The notes beneath the pieces are model-generated. The model was given only the letters and a program-made list of their open reading frames with translations. It ran no database searches and was not told the origin of the DNA. A DNA stretch of 64,000 bases from Halomonas sp. GT (GTDB lineage Bacteria > Pseudomonadota > Gammaproteobacteria > Pseudomonadales > Halomonadaceae), in NCBI RefSeq assembly GCF_002082565.1, contig NZ_CP020562.1:1302001-1366000 (forward strand), written 5' to 3'. Below are positions 60,894-64,000 of this stretch, in pieces; position 1 is the first letter of the stretch; every line of letters starts with the position of its first letter. Made by a program: the position numbers and the translations under genes.

Positions 60894-62561
60894 ATGTCTA
60901 CGATAACGCCAAAAATACTTCCTTCTACGCCGTCTGCGACTAGCTCGCCGCTGTTAATTAGAGACTTGCTGGAGTCAGGTGTTCGAATGGCGGGGAACAA
61001 CCAGATTGTTTATCGAGACCAGAGCCGTCATGACTATCGACATTTTCGTGAGCGGGTACATCAGCTTGCCCATACGCTAACAGCACAAGGCGTTCAGGCA
61101 GGTGATGTGGTGGCGGTGTTGGACTGGGACAGTCATCGCTATTTAGAGTGTTTTTTTGCCATTCCAATGATTGGTGCCGTGCTTCACACCGTTAACGTAC
61201 GTTTGGCACCTGAGCAAATTCACTACACGATGGTGCACGCTGAAGACGTCTTTGTGCTGGTGCATGAGGATTTCGTGCCGCTACTGGAGCCACTTGCTGA
61301 TCAACTACCTAATATACGCGGTTACCTACTTTGCCAAGAAGCGGCGAGTCAAGAAACACAAAGCACCCTCAACACGTCGCTGCCAGTAGTTGGTGAATTT
61401 GAGGCATTGTTAAGTGAGCAGCCAACTCATTACGAGTTCCCTATTTTTGATGAAAATGCAGTGGCTACGCTGTTCTACACCACGGGCACCACCGGTAATC
61501 CGAAAGGGGTATTTTTTACCCATCGCCAACTGGTACTGCACACACTAGGCGAAGCCAGTACCTTCCAAGCACCGGGGTTTGAGCTGCTCAACCGTGACAA
61601 GGTATACATGCCCATCACGCCGATGTTCCATGTGCATGCATGGGGCGTGCCTTACACCGCTACATTGATGGGGGCTACCCAGGTGTACCCTGGCCGTTAT
61701 GAACCTGAAATGCTGGTTAAGCTGCTGGTGAACGAAAAGGTTGATTTCTCCCACTGCGTGCCAACGCTGTTAAATATGGTCGTTAGCGCTGACGCTATTG
61801 CATCGAAAAAAATTGATTTAACCGGTTGGAAGGTATTGGTGGGCGGCAGTGCGCTAACTCAAGCCCTGGCTAGCCGTGCTTGGTCACTCGGCATTGATAC
61901 GCGTAGTGCCTATGGCATGTCAGAAACCTGCCCGCTGCTAACCGCTGATATTTTACCTCAGGATGTGGCTGAGGCCAGTTTTGAAACGCAGCTTCCCTGG
62001 CGATGTAAGGCTGGTTTACCCGTGCCTCTAGTGAAATTGCAGGTGGTTGATGCCAATGGAGAACCGTTACCCCATGATGGCGTCAGTGTCGGTGAAGTGC
62101 GTGCCCAAGCACCCTGGTTAACCCAGGCGTACTACAAGGAAGAGAAACGCAGTGAAGAGCTTTGGCGGGATGGATGGCTTCATACCGGTGATGTTGGCTC
62201 GATTGATGAGCATGGTTTCTTGGCCATTAGCGACCGTATTAAAGATGTCATCAAAACCGGTGGAGAGTGGCTCTCCTCACTTGAGCTGGAAAGCTATATT
62301 AGCCAATGCCCGGGTGTGGCGGAAGTGGCGGTAATTGGCGTTACGGATGATAAATGGGGGGAGCGTCCAGCAGCACTTGTTGTTCCCAGTGATATCAATA
62401 ACCCACCCACGGCAGAAGAAGTACAGGCGTTTATGGTGCAGTTCGTCGAGCAGGGCAGCATCAACCGCTGGGGCATTCCATCGTTGATTCGCTTCGTAGA
62501 TGAAATTCCTAAAACCAGTGTCGGTAAGCTGGATAAAAAGCGCATTCGCACTGAGATATAA
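60894..62561 (+). CDS. Fatty-acyl-CoA synthetase (long-chain type, AMP-forming)
   Basis: A 555-residue ANL ligase of the type annotated as long-chain or medium-chain fatty acid-CoA ligase. It has FYTTGTTGNPKGVFFTH, YGMSETCPLLTADI, WLHTGDVGSIDEHGFLAISDRIKDVIKTGGEW and a C-terminal PKTSVGKLDKKRIR. The VNVRLAPEQIHYTMVHAED region is characteristic of this branch. ATG 60894 follows ACAGGTG. It is the last gene of the cluster and converges on the AraC regulator with 3 bp between. It is the fourth acyl-CoA ligase in the window. Confidence 0.92.
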   Translation: MSTITPKILPSTPSATSSPLLIRDLLESGVRMAGNNQIVYRDQSRHDYRHFRERVHQLAHTLTAQGVQAGDVVAVLDWDSHRYLECFFAIPMIGAVLHTVNVRLAPEQIHYTMVHAEDVFVLVHEDFVPLLEPLADQLPNIRGYLLCQEAASQETQSTLNTSLPVVGEFEALLSEQPTHYEFPIFDENAVATLFYTTGTTGNPKGVFFTHRQLVLHTLGEASTFQAPGFELLNRDKVYMPITPMFHVHAWGVPYTATLMGATQVYPGRYEPEMLVKLLVNEKVDFSHCVPTLLNMVVSADAIASKKIDLTGWKVLVGGSALTQALASRAWSLGIDTRSAYGMSETCPLLTADILPQDVAEASFETQLPWRCKAGLPVPLVKLQVVDANGEPLPHDGVSVGEVRAQAPWLTQAYYKEEKRSEELWRDGWLHTGDVGSIDEHGFLAISDRIKDVIKTGGEWLSSLELESYISQCPGVAEVAVIGVTDDKWGERPAALVVPSDINNPPTAEEVQAFMVQFVEQGSINRWGIPSLIRFVDEIPKTSVGKLDKKRIRTEI

Positions 62562-62564
62562 ACG

Positions 62565-63608
62565 CTAGCGTTTTATGCCCGCCGTTTGCGCCTTGCGGTA
62601 AGCGGCGGGTGAATTTCCTGTCCACTGTTTAAACGCTCGGCTAAGACAAGCAAGGTCTTCAAATCCTAGTTTTTCTGCGATGGTTGTCAGTGGTTGTGTG
62701 CTGCGAGTGAGTGCTTGAATGGCATAGTCGCGACGGTATTCGTCTTTAACTGCTTGGAAATGGGTACCTTCAAGTCTCAAGTGTCTTGAAAGTGTACGGA
62801 CAGACATATGTAACGCATCTGCCACATGCTGAACAGTGCATGAGGCGGGTAAGTGGCGGCTAAGGTGTTCGCGAACGCGGTGAGTCACTAAACGATCTTC
62901 AAAAGAGACGTAGAACCAGTCAGCCGGTGCGCGTTGTAGAAATGCGCCAAGATGTTGTTTGGTTTGGCGTATGGGGTGGTTGAGAAACACCTTATCAAAG
63001 TAAACAGCTGTTTGCGGTTGATCAAATTTTACCTTGCCGGGATAAAAGTAGAGGTAGTCAGCACTGTGAGCGGGTTGGGCGTAGCCGCACTCCATCAAGA
63101 TAGGTGGGATTTTGCGTGCGATCATCCAGGAGGCGATACCGTGAAACAGTTTCAACATCAATTCATGAATCAATATTCGACTGCCATGAAGCGGAGCGCG
63201 TTCTTCCAGCGCCATCCGGGCAAACCCGCCTTCAATAGTAAAGTCGTAGCCGAAATCATCTAAGAGAATCCGAAAAAACTGCGTATAGCGGTGAAGTGCA
63301 ACATGCAGCGTAGGCGCATCTAGCAAGCTCAAACACAGCAGCTTTAGCGTTCCACAGCGTAGCGGCCTGGAGAAAAAGCATGGTGTCTCATCATCTAGCT
63401 TAAGGGCGAGGAGGCGGTAAAGCTCGGCAAACTGCTCAACAGTGACTCGACCGTTCGGTGCGCTGAGTAGAAAGGGTGAAATTCCAGCAAGTTCCAAGTA
63501 GCGAACAGGAGAATGCTCAGTAGCGGGTAAGCCACACAAGAGTTCGTTCACAAAGTGCATTGAGACGGTAACGGTCACGATGTCAGCCCTAAACGAGTAG
63601 CTTGGCAC
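62565..63608 (-). CDS. AraC-family transcriptional regulator
   Basis: A 347-residue regulator. An N-terminal Arabinose-bd-like domain (about 20-230) precedes a C-terminal double helix-turn-helix: VQHVADALHMSVRTLSRHLRLEG and TTIAEKLGFEDLACLSRAFKQWTGNSPAAYR. This architecture is common in AraC proteins that control acyl-CoA or amino-acid breakdown (OruR/ArgR-like). The start at GTG 63608 is uncertain; an ATG at 63560 (MHFVNELLCGL) is a good alternative. It lies convergent to the acyl-CoA cluster, which it may control. Confidence 0.87.
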   Translation of the reverse strand: MPSYSFRADIVTVTVSMHFVNELLCGLPATEHSPVRYLELAGISPFLLSAPNGRVTVEQFAELYRLLALKLDDETPCFFSRPLRCGTLKLLCLSLLDAPTLHVALHRYTQFFRILLDDFGYDFTIEGGFARMALEERAPLHGSRILIHELMLKLFHGIASWMIARKIPPILMECGYAQPAHSADYLYFYPGKVKFDQPQTAVYFDKVFLNHPIRQTKQHLGAFLQRAPADWFYVSFEDRLVTHRVREHLSRHLPASCTVQHVADALHMSVRTLSRHLRLEGTHFQAVKDEYRRDYAIQALTRSTQPLTTIAEKLGFEDLACLSRAFKQWTGNSPAAYRKAQTAGIKR

Positions 63609-63620
63609 TACCTTGTTATT

Positions 63621-63630
63621 ATCACGTGAT
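63621..63630. promoter_or_regulatory. Palindrome upstream of the AraC regulator
   Basis: ATCACGTGAT is a perfect 10-bp palindrome just before the possible start of the regulator, in the divergent gap with uup. Confidence 0.35.
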
Positions 63631-63731
63631 GATGGGACGTTAGCACGATGTGTCGTTTGGCTCTATAAGGGCTCTCCTTAACGTGAGTGCATGCGTTACA
63701 CTGTGCGCCTCATGATGAAGGAGGACACTGC

Positions 63732-64000
63732 GTGACCTTGTTACGACTCGAACAGCTGCAACTCGCTTACGGCACCCAAGTACTGCTTAACCGCGCCGAC
63801 CTAACGGTTGAAAAAGGCGAGCGGCTGGCGCTGGTCGGGCGCAACGGCACCGGTAAATCAACGCTATTAAAACTAGTCGCGGGCGATATTCATGCCGATG
63901 ATGGCTCTATTTGGCGTGCGCCGGGCTTGAAGATTGGCGTCTTATCCCAGGAGCTGCCTGAATCCTCAGGCATGACGATTTTTGACATGGTTGCTCAGGG
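63732..64000 (+). CDS. uup: ABC-F ATPase Uup, N-terminal part (cut by window edge)
   Basis: Only the first 89 codons are visible. GTG 63732 follows a perfect AAGGAGG. The translation starts MTLLRLEQLQLAYGTQVLL and carries Walker A GRNGTGKSTLLKLVAGD, followed by APGLKIGVLSQELPE, all typical of Uup. ABC-F proteins of this type act on ribosomes or replication-linked repair and do not transport. It is divergent from the AraC regulator. Confidence 0.93.
   Translation, partial: MTLLRLEQLQLAYGTQVLLNRADLTVEKGERLALVGRNGTGKSTLLKLVAGDIHADDGSIWRAPGLKIGVLSQELPESSGMTIFDMVAQ

Overview
The window looks like chromosome from a halophilic gammaproteobacterium of the Halomonas/Vreelandella type. The complete 16S gene has Halomonas-like signature stretches, and many proteins and gene orders (dnaX-ybaB-recR, mlaA-phosphatase-STAS-tal) resemble Halomonas and Pseudomonas. 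No phage, transposase or CRISPR array was seen. Coding density is high, and most genes have a clear Shine-Dalgarno sequence.

Layout. 0-6.7 kb: the start of argF (leftward, cut by the window edge), grxD, then a rightward run of dnaX, ybaB, recR, rnd, ycgL, acpH and ycgN closed by a strong terminator. 6.7-21.4 kb: a small unknown protein, ptrB (oligopeptidase B), a membrane protein, a YafJ-like amidotransferase, fadD behind a PsrA-like operator, hrpA, a long FabH-like synthase, mlaA, a PP2C/STAS partner-switch pair and tal. 21.6-23.6 kb: a Bcr/CflA exporter and a TauE/SafE permease. 23.6-28.2 kb: pstS and pstCAB, each behind its own PHO box, with no phoU. 28.2-35.7 kb: an arsenic island made of GAPDH-arsJ, a leftward operon arsH-acr3-flavin reductase-CCGG protein, and arsC followed within 8 bp by a chemoreceptor gene. 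A near-identical candidate operator precedes the GAPDH and arsC/arsH promoters, but no arsR is in the window.

35.7-42.4 kb: a first acyl-CoA catabolic block (thiolase, TetR regulator, acyl-CoA synthetase, SDR dehydrogenase, large acyl-CoA dehydrogenase). 42.6-48 kb: a complete rrn operon (promoter, boxA, 16S, 23S, 5S, terminator) with no tRNA gene in the 16S-23S spacer. 48-55.4 kb: a MITE/REP-like inverted repeat, rlmM, a monooxygenase-like protein, a TusA-like protein, two little-known genes, a MATE exporter, epmC, an exonuclease-like protein and tatD. 55.6-63.6 kb: a second acyl-CoA block (orphan Liv-type binding protein, two acyl-CoA ligases, acyl-CoA dehydrogenase, thiolase) ending at a convergent AraC regulator. 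The window ends inside uup.

Three themes tie the genes together. Phosphate uptake sits beside arsenate detoxification: arsenate enters through phosphate transporters and is then reduced and exported (ArsC/Acr3) or converted to 1-arseno-3-phosphoglycerate and exported (GAPDH/ArsJ), with a chemoreceptor apparently co-transcribed. Fatty-acid and acyl-CoA catabolism recurs in three places, two of them with PsrA-like operators. Finally, short tandem arrays (6, 13, 14 and 15 bp) recur in or beside genes: the (EP)27 tract of DnaX, both flanks of tal, the acpH start and the gap before the second thiolase. All functional assignments come from reading sequence and remembered family features; no database search was run.
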